From Alphaproteobacteria bacterium (GTDB lineage: Bacteria > Pseudomonadota > Alphaproteobacteria > Sphingomonadales > Emcibacteraceae), in contig JAUIDN010000001.1 in NCBI GenBank assembly GCA_030428615.1, positions 310,001-374,000 on the forward strand: DNA of 64,000 nucleotides, in the 5' to 3' direction. Position numbers and translations under genes: made by a program. Under the pieces are notes generated by a model that saw nothing but the letters and a program-made list of their open reading frames with translations, was not told the origin of the DNA and did no database searches. Positions 8,741 through 15,702 of the stretch are shown here, piece after piece. Within the stretch, counting starts at the first letter, position 1. Every line of letters starts with the position of its first letter.

Positions 8741-9532
8741 TTAATTTCGGTATCCCATTATTTGAGAAATTGCCTTCGCTGTTTGCACAACAGCCGGGGC
8801 ATAAAAGCTTTCCATTTTATCAAAATTAAATCCGCTATCTGGTCCCGATATATCAATTACGGCCGATATCTTACCGGTATCGTCAAAGACCGGCGCAGTA
8901 ATGGTCGAGCCGCCACGTTGGACAAATCCGCGGGAAATGACGAACCCCTGCTTTTTAGCCTGTTTAACACGTTCAATAAGACCGTTTACATCTTTGGGCG
9001 TATGTTCGCTCAACATTTTAAAGGTGGCATTTTTAAAAAGTTCGCTGATTTCGCCCTCCCCCATATCCCCCAACAGAACCCAGCCAAGAGGACTGGCATA
9101 AAGCGGCCTTCTTTCGCCCGTGTTAATGTTGCTAACGAAAGAAGATTTGGATATGATGTTGTCCAAATAAAGAACCTCTTTTCCTTCACGGATGGCAAGA
9201 TGACTGGATACTTCTGTTTGATCACGCAATTTTTCAAGATGCGGCTTGGCCAGCTTGATGATATCCTGCCGATTGAGATAGGAAAAACCCAGCCCCAGAA
9301 CCCTGGGGCCCAAATCATAGAGCTTGTCCCCTTTATCGGTCGCGAGAAACCCCAAATGTTTAAGCGTATATGTTATGCGAAAAGCCGAGGACCGGGAAAC
9401 GCCGAGTTCTTTACCGATCTCAGCAATGGTAAGTGGCTTGTCCGCCTCCGCGATTACCTCGAGAACACGAAGCCCTCTGGCTAGTCCTGGCACAAAATAG
9501 CGATCATGATTCTTGTGTAGGTCTTCGGACAT
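8741..9532 (-). CDS. IclR-family transcriptional regulator (PcaR/PobR-like)
   Basis: Regulator of 263 aa with an N-terminal winged helix-turn-helix (about residues 15-75; LTIAEIGKELGVSRSSAFRIT) and a C-terminal IclR effector domain. The segment FVPGLARGLRVLE just before the HTH resembles PcaR/PobR-type aromatic-pathway regulators. It is convergent with the BKACE gene and divergent from the dioxygenase genes, whose 55-bp shared intergenic region carries the palindrome at 9559-9574. A matching palindrome in the 6.4-kb divergent promoter makes it the probable regulator of all three transcription units; the effector is unknown. Confidence 0.9.
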   Translation of the reverse strand: MSEDLHKNHDRYFVPGLARGLRVLEVIAEADKPLTIAEIGKELGVSRSSAFRITYTLKHLGFLATDKGDKLYDLGPRVLGLGFSYLNRQDIIKLAKPHLEKLRDQTEVSSHLAIREGKEVLYLDNIISKSSFVSNINTGERRPLYASPLGWVLLGDMGEGEISELFKNATFKMLSEHTPKDVNGLIERVKQAKKQGFVISRGFVQRGGSTITAPVFDDTGKISAVIDISGPDSGFNFDKMESFYAPAVVQTAKAISQIMGYRN

Positions 9533-9558
9533 TTAACACTCATTTCATTCAGTAAATT

Positions 9559-9574
9559 GTTTTATATACAAAAC
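9559..9574. promoter_or_regulatory. Putative IclR operator GTTTT-N6-AAAAC
   Basis: The 16-bp near-perfect palindrome GTTTTATATACAAAAC sits in the middle of the 55-bp region between the divergent IclR and dioxygenase genes. It differs from the copy at 6467-6482 only in the central bases. Auto- and target regulation by the adjacent IclR protein is the simplest reading. Confidence 0.55.
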
Positions 9575-9587
9575 TTAAGGACTAGGG

Positions 9588-10208
9588 ATGACACATTCCA
9601 ATAAAAAAATCAACCGCTTAACCGCGACGAACGAGGATACATTAGGCCCTTATTACCCGATATCGTTATGCGATAACGACAATATGGATATGACAAAAAT
9701 TCGTAGCGGTGTTGTTAATGAAGCAACGGGAGAAAAAATCATCATCAAGGGCTGCGTGAAGGATAAAAACGGCAATCATGCCCATGGATGCCTTCTGGAA
9801 TTCTGGCAACCAAATGCCAACGGAATTTACCGCATTCCGGAAACGGAGGCCGATGACAAAATTGATCCGTGGTTTACCGGTTATGCCCGCCACCGCACCA
9901 GCGATGGAAATTTCAAATTAATCACTATCAAGCCCGGTGTTGATGATGAACAAAAAACACCAAGAGCCCCCTGTATAACGCTCACTATATTTTCCGATGG
10001 CATCACGCGTGTTGTCACCCAGCTTTTCTTCGATGGTGACCCCCATAATGATACTGACCCGCTTCTTCAATCGATCCCGAAGGAGCTACGCGAACGATTA
10101 ATGCTTAAAGCACTGACAAGAGCAGACGACGGAACTGTTATTTACAATATAGAAATCAAAATGGCTGGCGAAAATGAAACGCCGTTTTTTGATGACATTC
10201 TCAGTTAG
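9588..10208 (+). CDS. Intradiol ring-cleavage dioxygenase, alpha-type subunit (PcaG-like)
   Basis: Protein of 206 aa of the protocatechuate 3,4-dioxygenase fold with the TLGPYYP entry motif (18-24), the GCLLEFWQPNANGIYR strand (Tyr81) and the TIKPG turn. The segment where the catalytic subunit has an iron-binding HxH reads APCIT (Cys129, Thr131), so it lacks the iron ligands, as alpha subunits do. It most likely pairs with the next gene, 8 bp downstream, to form an alpha/beta protomer. The order alpha-beta is the reverse of the usual pcaHG. Ring cleavage of a catechol-type acid is likely; protocatechuate itself is not proven. Confidence 0.85.
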   Translation: MTHSNKKINRLTATNEDTLGPYYPISLCDNDNMDMTKIRSGVVNEATGEKIIIKGCVKDKNGNHAHGCLLEFWQPNANGIYRIPETEADDKIDPWFTGYARHRTSDGNFKLITIKPGVDDEQKTPRAPCITLTIFSDGITRVVTQLFFDGDPHNDTDPLLQSIPKELRERLMLKALTRADDGTVIYNIEIKMAGENETPFFDDILS

Positions 10209-10216
10209 GATAGACC

Positions 10217-10891
10217 ATGAGCAAATATGGACGCACATTACAAATCGGCCCAACCGATTTAACTTCAGAAAAAAGGACACCACGCCAACCGCTTCACCTT
10301 ATTCCCGAAGAAGCGCGGGCGTCATTTGTACCTTTCGCCCCCTATAATTTTAACGCGCTTCCTTCCGAAGCGGATATGACCCGACTTGCCCCCGGACGAC
10401 CACGCGCCGATGGAGAGCCCATAAAAATTACCGGGCGGGTAACCGACCAATATGGACGCCCGATCAGAAAGTCGATGATCGAAGTATGGAACGCCAATAA
10501 ATATGGCCGGTATACACATATTGAGGATTTCTCAGGGCTTCGGCTCGACCCGAATTTTCTTGGTATCGGTCGGATGATCACCGACGATGATGGTAATTAC
10601 GAATTCTGGACCATCAGACCCGGTGAATATCTAGCATTTCCCGATATCAGCCGCTGGCGTCCGAAACATATTCACTTTTCCATTCGTGGTGGTGCTTCGC
10701 GCCTTATCACACAAATGTATTTCAAGGACGACCCCCATAACGACACCGACCCGATGCGAATATTGATGGGGGATAATTTCGATGCCAATATCGGAAAGGA
10801 ATATGAAATTGAAGGGGATGAGTTTGATTGCGGATATCAATTCGATATTGTTATCGGCGGGAAGAACCCTACCTTTTTCGAGGATATCTAA
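10217..10891 (+). CDS. Intradiol ring-cleavage dioxygenase, catalytic beta-type subunit (PcaH-like)
   Basis: Protein of 224 aa with all ferric-iron ligands of intradiol dioxygenases: Tyr99 (KYGRYTH), Tyr138 (RPGEYLAF), His151 and His153 (RPKHIHF), plus the neighbouring Arg148. The length and the DPNFLGIGR and LITQMYFKDDP segments match protocatechuate 3,4-dioxygenase beta chains. It should catalyse O2-dependent ortho cleavage of a dihydroxylated aromatic ring in the cytoplasm. No pcaB, pcaC or pcaD homologue is visible alongside, so the downstream steps must be done by other families or elsewhere in the genome. Confidence 0.88.
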   Translation: MSKYGRTLQIGPTDLTSEKRTPRQPLHLIPEEARASFVPFAPYNFNALPSEADMTRLAPGRPRADGEPIKITGRVTDQYGRPIRKSMIEVWNANKYGRYTHIEDFSGLRLDPNFLGIGRMITDDDGNYEFWTIRPGEYLAFPDISRWRPKHIHFSIRGGASRLITQMYFKDDPHNDTDPMRILMGDNFDANIGKEYEIEGDEFDCGYQFDIVIGGKNPTFFEDI

Positions 10892-10913
10892 ATTGCTTAA
10901 AAATTAACATATT

Positions 10914-10980
10914 GCGCAATAGTAAACTTAAGGTTATACAGAAATCAAATGATTCCTGTATAACCCAAGGCGCAATAGTA
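10914..10980. repeat. 34-bp palindrome framed by 11-bp direct repeats
   Basis: Left arm GGTTATACAGAAATC (10932-10946) and right arm (10951-10965) are inverted copies matching at 14 of 15 positions around a 4-bp centre. The 11-mer GCGCAATAGTA occurs on both sides, at 10914-10924 and 10970-10980, the second copy touching the ATG of the 2OG oxygenase. This could be an operator for the XRE-cupin regulator two genes on, or a tiny mobile-type insertion with target duplication. Confidence 0.6.
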
Positions 10981-11960
10981 TGGCTTATGCCCAAGCAAAG
11001 ACCACCGATCCCCTGACCATTCCGGTGGTCGATATTACACCACTCCGTGATGGAAGTGATAAGGTGGGCGTTGCCAAGAAACTTCATACGGCAAGCAAAA
11101 GCCTTGGATTCATATATATCAAAGGGCACGGCATCGAAGCGTCTGTTTTTACAGATGCGCGAGTGGCCGCATATGATTTTTTCAGAAGTTCGGCAGAGCA
11201 AAAATCAGCTGTGAGAATATCATCAAAGCATCGCGGATGGATCGCGGCAGGCGGTGCCAAAATGGAAGACGATCTTAAACCGGATCTAAAAGAAAGTTTT
11301 TTATGGGCTGTTGAAAACGATAAAGGTGAAATACCGGAAGACCATACGCTTCGTGGCCCTAACCAATGGCCCGATTTTGTTCCGGATTTGCACAAACATG
11401 CGATGACTTATTTCAATAAAGCGCATGAAGTCGCCCATTTGCTCATGCGGGGCTTTGCTCTGGGGCTTGATTTGCCGGAAGACTTTTTTTTGAAAACAAG
11501 TGATAAGCCACTAAGCCGGGGATCATTTGTTTATTATCCCGATCAATCCCCCTACCCAGAAGACGGTCAATTCGGCGTGGGGCCACATACCGATTTTGGT
11601 GTTCTGACAGTATTGGCGCAGGATAATGTCGGCGGACTTGAAGTTCAAACGGCCAATGGCGAATGGATCAAAGCCCCGCCAGTCGAAGATACATTGATCG
11701 TGAATGTCGCGGACCTTCTTCATCGCTGGACCAATGGGGCCTATAAATCAACCCCGCACCGAGTGATAAACAAGTCTGGTCGGGAACGATTATCACTTGT
11801 ACTCGCATATGACCCAAACCCGGAAACGGTTATTGATCCCCGCGATATTTTTGGCCCCGATTATAAGGACGGTGAAGCAGCGATCACTTGTGGTGACTAT
11901 CTGGACTGGCGGTTTAACAAAGCCTTCTCATACCGAAAGGAACAAACAGATGAGCGATAA
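10980..11960 (+). CDS. 2-oxoglutarate/Fe(II)-dependent oxygenase (isopenicillin N synthase family)
   Basis: Protein of 326 aa with an N-terminal DIOX_N domain and a C-terminal double-stranded beta-helix. Iron ligands His203 and Asp205 (GPHTDFG) and His260 (STPHRVIN), and the 2-oxoglutarate-binding Arg270-x-Ser272, are all present. It probably hydroxylates or dealkylates a small substrate. The start has AAGG 9 nt upstream. The 11-bp overlap with the following regulator gene indicates one operon, headed by the 34-bp palindrome. No membrane or signal segment is seen; the substrate is unknown. Confidence 0.9.
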   Translation: MAYAQAKTTDPLTIPVVDITPLRDGSDKVGVAKKLHTASKSLGFIYIKGHGIEASVFTDARVAAYDFFRSSAEQKSAVRISSKHRGWIAAGGAKMEDDLKPDLKESFLWAVENDKGEIPEDHTLRGPNQWPDFVPDLHKHAMTYFNKAHEVAHLLMRGFALGLDLPEDFFLKTSDKPLSRGSFVYYPDQSPYPEDGQFGVGPHTDFGVLTVLAQDNVGGLEVQTANGEWIKAPPVEDTLIVNVADLLHRWTNGAYKSTPHRVINKSGRERLSLVLAYDPNPETVIDPRDIFGPDYKDGEAAITCGDYLDWRFNKAFSYRKEQTDER

Positions 11961-12525
11961 CCAGGTGGATATAGCCATTGGCGCATCCCTTAAAGATATG
12001 CGCGAAAGCAGAGGCCTAAGTGCCAAGGCGCTCGCTGAAAGTGCCGATGTTTCAGCCGCCATGATCAGCAGGATCGAAAACGGTCAGGTTTCCCCTTCTA
12101 TTTCGACGTTGAGCGCGTTGAGTGAGGCACTCGACATGCCGCTGGTCAGTTTTTTCCGAGAGACCGCCACAGATCATGTTGATTTTACCCACGTCAAAGA
12201 CGGCCAGGGCATCCATTCCACCCGAATTATTGATAAGCACAGTCATGATTTCATCAATCTTGCATCCCACATCCGCCGTGATCTGGGGTTTGAAGCCCAT
12301 ATCGTAACAATGACAAAACAGGAAGGACGCGCCCCAACATACGTCGGTCACGGCGTGGTTTTTATGTATGTCAAGGAGGGAGAAGCTAAATTCCAGTACG
12401 GACAGCGTGAAATTCACCTGAAAGAAGGCGATAGCCTGACACTTGATTGTGAGCTGAACCATGGCATTTCAGAAGTTCTTTCCGACACATTCACTTTCCT
12501 TACAATAAAGGCGGAGCGCAGGTAA
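11950..12525 (+). CDS. XRE-family HTH regulator with C-terminal cupin domain
   Basis: Regulator of 191 aa: helix-turn-helix at about residues 8-62 (LSAKALAESADVSAAMISRIE) followed by a cupin sensor at about 110-185 (GHGVVFMYVKEGEA, LKEGDSLTLDC, NHGISE). The ATG at 11950, preceded by AAAGGA, is preferred over upstream in-frame starts because those lie well inside the oxygenase gene and add a non-conserved extension. Proteins of this architecture usually repress or activate an adjacent amino-acid or amine catabolic gene in response to a small ligand. The palindrome at 10932-10965 is the natural operator candidate. Confidence 0.9.
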   Translation: MSDNQVDIAIGASLKDMRESRGLSAKALAESADVSAAMISRIENGQVSPSISTLSALSEALDMPLVSFFRETATDHVDFTHVKDGQGIHSTRIIDKHSHDFINLASHIRRDLGFEAHIVTMTKQEGRAPTYVGHGVVFMYVKEGEAKFQYGQREIHLKEGDSLTLDCELNHGISEVLSDTFTFLTIKAERR

Positions 12526-13589
12526 TGACAGTTAACGACGATCATATTTCGGGGGCGGAAAACCTTCTGATAAACTGCGCGGATCTGAAGACGGGGGACA
12601 CTTTGCTGATTGTTTCCGAAAACCCTGACCTTGGCTGGTATGACGGAAAAACGGCCGATTTTGTCGCTGACCATGCGCGGAAGATGGGGGTAGAACTGTC
12701 AAAAGTTGACGTTGGTTCACCCGAAAATGTTCGCTGCCCGAAACTGCATAACATGATAGAAAATCATGATTGCACTATTTTCTTTTCGCGTATTGGCGAT
12801 CAGGACCGGTTTTCACATCCCAAGCCGGGCACCAGAAGCATCATGTGCTATATCCGCGATATGGATATGCTGGCGTCACCGTTTGGAACGGCACATTATA
12901 GGGCCATTCGTGAGTTCAAGGAAACCATTGATAAAATATTATGCTCTGCCGATAATATTGAAATAAGCTGCCCACTTGGCACGCATTTTTGCGGTTCGGA
13001 TATTTCGGACAAAATAGATGAGCCAGAAGATGTGGGGGTCTTGCGGTTTCCGCTTGGTGTACCGGCACCAACACCGGCGGGCGGTTTTTCGGGGCGCATC
13101 ATTATGGACCGGTATCTGGCGCCGACCGGGTCAAAAGTTTATGATCCGCCATATTTGAAGCTCGAGCAACCGATTTTTGCAGAAGTGGAAATGGGACGAA
13201 TTACGGAATTCAAAGGCCCCGAAAATACCGTGAATAAGGTCAAAGAACATTATAAGCGTGTTTCTGATCAATTCGGTATTGACCCGGCGGTTGTTCATTC
13301 GTGGCATGCCGGTATTCACCCCGGATGTGATTATCGGGTTCCGGAATCCGACAATCCGGACCGATGGTCGAATACCGTTTTCTGCCAACCGGAATACGTT
13401 CATTTTCATACATGTGGTGATTACGCACCGGGTGAAATAAGTTGCACCCTTCCCGATCACTCCATCAAAATCGACGGAGTGTCGTTGTGGCAGAATGGAC
13501 AGTTGTTGCCACATCTTCACAGCCAAACAAAAGCATGTCTGAATAAATGGCCGGTGCTTCAGGAACTCTTTAACTATTCCGCTGGCTGA
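12525..13589 (+). CDS. NicX/M29-aminopeptidase-like protein, function uncertain
   Basis: Protein of 354 aa, translationally coupled to the regulator (TAATG, 1-bp overlap). The overall layout (N-terminal alpha/beta domain; C-terminal HAGIHPG segment, then FHTCGDYAPGEISC and a SIKIDG end) recalls the aminopeptidase T/M29 family and 2,5-dihydroxypyridine dioxygenase NicX. The NicX-type His-x-Asp near the C-terminus is not obvious; the corresponding stretch reads Cys-Thr-Leu-Pro. It may therefore use other metal ligands or catalyse another reaction. The CDS runs into the convergent antiporter gene by 16 bp. I regard the fold assignment as tentative. Confidence 0.5.
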   Translation: MTVNDDHISGAENLLINCADLKTGDTLLIVSENPDLGWYDGKTADFVADHARKMGVELSKVDVGSPENVRCPKLHNMIENHDCTIFFSRIGDQDRFSHPKPGTRSIMCYIRDMDMLASPFGTAHYRAIREFKETIDKILCSADNIEISCPLGTHFCGSDISDKIDEPEDVGVLRFPLGVPAPTPAGGFSGRIIMDRYLAPTGSKVYDPPYLKLEQPIFAEVEMGRITEFKGPENTVNKVKEHYKRVSDQFGIDPAVVHSWHAGIHPGCDYRVPESDNPDRWSNTVFCQPEYVHFHTCGDYAPGEISCTLPDHSIKIDGVSLWQNGQLLPHLHSQTKACLNKWPVLQELFNYSAG

Positions 13590-14980
13590 GGTTTCATTTT
13601 ACCGATCACTTCCCTGAATACGGCAATTCCGAAAAATGTCATTGTGAGTGAGACAATCGGATTTAACAGGTTCAGGAATGTATATGGCAAATAGTCAAGA
13701 ACCGGTATGCCCATTGCGCCGAAGTAAAATGCGCCTGCCGTCGACCATGGAACAAGCGGCGACGACATTGTCGTGCTTTCTTCCACACTACGGGAAAGCA
13801 TATAGGCCTTAAGTTTCATCTCAGCATATTTGTTTTTGAAAAGCTGCGACGTCACGATGATGGAAATGTAACTTTCCCCCATGCTGGCACAGCAGAGAAT
13901 TCCGGTACACATGGTTGCGAACATCAGTGACAGTACCGATTTAATTTTTTCAAGCAGACCACTGAGAAGCGCTTTAAGAAAACCGCCTTTTTCAAGCAGC
14001 CCCCCGAGCGCTAGTGCAAAAAGGGTCATGGATAAAGTCCACATCATGCTTTGAATACCACCACGGTTAACCAATGTATCAAGTCCTGCGTGACCGGTAT
14101 CTGCTGAATATCCGTCCTGCAGGCTACCTAATATATCCAGAATACCCCTGTCCTGCTGAAACATCGCCAGCAACACTGCCGTAAACGCGGCTCCCATCAT
14201 CGCCCCTTCCGCAGGCATCTTTTTAAAACTCAATGCAAAAAGAACTATGATCGGCAGGAAGCTCCAGATACTGACAACAAAATTACTGTCAATTGCTGCC
14301 TGAAATGCCACGATCCCTTCACGGGAAACCGTATCTGCGGAATATTGCAAGCCGATAATGGAATATAATATAAGGCAAATAATATATGTAGGGATTGTCG
14401 TATAAAGCATTGATTTTATGTGTTTATAAAGATCGGTCCCCGCCGCAACCGCCGCCAGATTTGTGGTATCGGACACGGGGGAAAGCTTGTCACCAAAGGT
14501 GGCACCGGATACCACCGCGCCCGCAACAATAGGAAGCGGAATTCCCATCGCAGCCCCAACCCCGATCAATATGACACCGGCGGTACCAACTGTACCCCAG
14601 CTTGTCCCCACAGCGAGCGACATAAAACTACAGATCAGTAGTCCGGCAGGAAGAAATATCGCCGGGCTGATAAGATCAAGACTATAATAGACAATGCTTG
14701 ATATGGTACCACTTTCAATGAAGGCAGCAATCACCACCCCAATCATAATAAAAATATACATGGCGCTGAGGCCACGTTCTATGCCGCCGTTCATGGCGAC
14801 TTTTATATCTTTAAATTTGAAGCCAAGGATGTAAGCATTCCCCGCGGCCCAGATCATTGCGATCAGGATAATGACATGAAGCGGGATGTCGAACACAATA
14901 AGCCCTGTGATTATCATGCTGATGATGCCGCCGAAACAAATCACCGAGTGTATAAAGCTGGGTTTGCTGATGTCGCTCAT
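13574..14980 (-). CDS. NhaC-family Na+/H+ antiporter (MleN-like)
   Basis: Integral membrane protein of 468 aa with about 11-12 hydrophobic segments and the NhaC signature region (AVGTSWGTVGTAG, GATFGDKLSPVSDTTNLAA). Family members exchange Na+ for protons, or malate plus protons for lactate and Na+ in MleN. The gene lies next to a catabolic cluster that has no other obvious transporter. It may move an organic acid substrate or relieve ion stress; the sequence does not decide. Its 3' end overlaps the convergent NicX-like gene by 16 bp, leaving no room for a terminator. Confidence 0.87.
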   Translation of the reverse strand: MSDISKPSFIHSVICFGGIISMIITGLIVFDIPLHVIILIAMIWAAGNAYILGFKFKDIKVAMNGGIERGLSAMYIFIMIGVVIAAFIESGTISSIVYYSLDLISPAIFLPAGLLICSFMSLAVGTSWGTVGTAGVILIGVGAAMGIPLPIVAGAVVSGATFGDKLSPVSDTTNLAAVAAGTDLYKHIKSMLYTTIPTYIICLILYSIIGLQYSADTVSREGIVAFQAAIDSNFVVSIWSFLPIIVLFALSFKKMPAEGAMMGAAFTAVLLAMFQQDRGILDILGSLQDGYSADTGHAGLDTLVNRGGIQSMMWTLSMTLFALALGGLLEKGGFLKALLSGLLEKIKSVLSLMFATMCTGILCCASMGESYISIIVTSQLFKNKYAEMKLKAYMLSRSVEESTTMSSPLVPWSTAGAFYFGAMGIPVLDYLPYTFLNLLNPIVSLTMTFFGIAVFREVIGKMKPQPAE

Positions 14981-15117
14981 ATAAAAAACTACTCCCTGAC
15001 AATATTTTGAACCGGGTCGATATTGCCACTTTTTAATGGTTCTTGTTGTGTGGTTGACGATTAATCATTTATAGAATAGGTGATGAATTATGCAAACCCA
15101 AATTAAAAGAGAATAAT

Positions 15118-15702
15118 ATGACCGCTTGGATAACAATGATCGACGATGAGGACGCAACCGGCGCCGTCAAGGAAATGTATGACAAGGCGCGATCGCCCCA
15201 TGGTACGGTCGATAATGTCATGCGGTGCCAGTCACTTCGCCCGCATACCATCGCTGGTCATATGGCTATTTATAAATCGGTACTCCATAATCCGGATAAT
15301 AAACTTCCTTTCTGGTTTTTGGAGGTTGTGGCGTCTTACACCAGCATTATCAATCAATGTGATTACAGCCTAACCCATCATTTTATGAACGCAAGAAGGC
15401 TGATAAAAGACAAGCAGAAATCAGATGACATTTTCGCCGCGCTTAAAGACCATGCACCGGAAAGATGTTTTGCCGGTAAGATGCTCGCACTTTTAAATTA
15501 CGCTAAAAAGCTAACGACATCAGTCGCCAAAATGGATGCAGCCGATATGGAACCGTTGCGCGCTGCGGGCTGCGACGATGGTGAGATTCTGGAAGTCAAT
15601 CAGGTCGTTGCCTATTTCAATTATTCAAACCGCGTCTTAAACGGGCTTGGTGTAACGACAGAAGGCGACGTTATCGGTTATTACAGCGAAGACGACGACT
15701 AA
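15118..15702 (+). CDS. AhpD-like/carboxymuconolactone-decarboxylase-fold protein (peroxidase-related)
   Basis: Helical protein of 194 aa of the AhpD/CMD superfamily. It keeps the spacing E-x11-C-x2-S-x3-H (Glu69, Cys81, Ser84, His88), so the second Cys of the AhpD CxxC is replaced by Ser. Proteins of this kind are usually annotated as uncharacterised peroxidase-related enzymes. A classical AhpD thiol peroxidase cycle would not be possible without the resolving Cys. AAAAGAGA precedes the ATG. The stop codon interleaves with the stop of the convergent GMC oxidoreductase (4-bp overlap). Confidence 0.8.
   Translation: MTAWITMIDDEDATGAVKEMYDKARSPHGTVDNVMRCQSLRPHTIAGHMAIYKSVLHNPDNKLPFWFLEVVASYTSIINQCDYSLTHHFMNARRLIKDKQKSDDIFAALKDHAPERCFAGKMLALLNYAKKLTTSVAKMDAADMEPLRAAGCDDGEILEVNQVVAYFNYSNRVLNGLGVTTEGDVIGYYSEDDD

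Noticed and set aside
8723-9484. Plus-strand frame of 253 codons opposite the IclR gene
   Set aside because: It lies antisense to a clear IclR regulator and shows no domain or ribosome site.
12525-13589. Confident assignment as 2,5-dihydroxypyridine dioxygenase NicX
   Set aside because: The expected His-x-Asp near the C-terminus is not present and no nicotinate-pathway genes are nearby.
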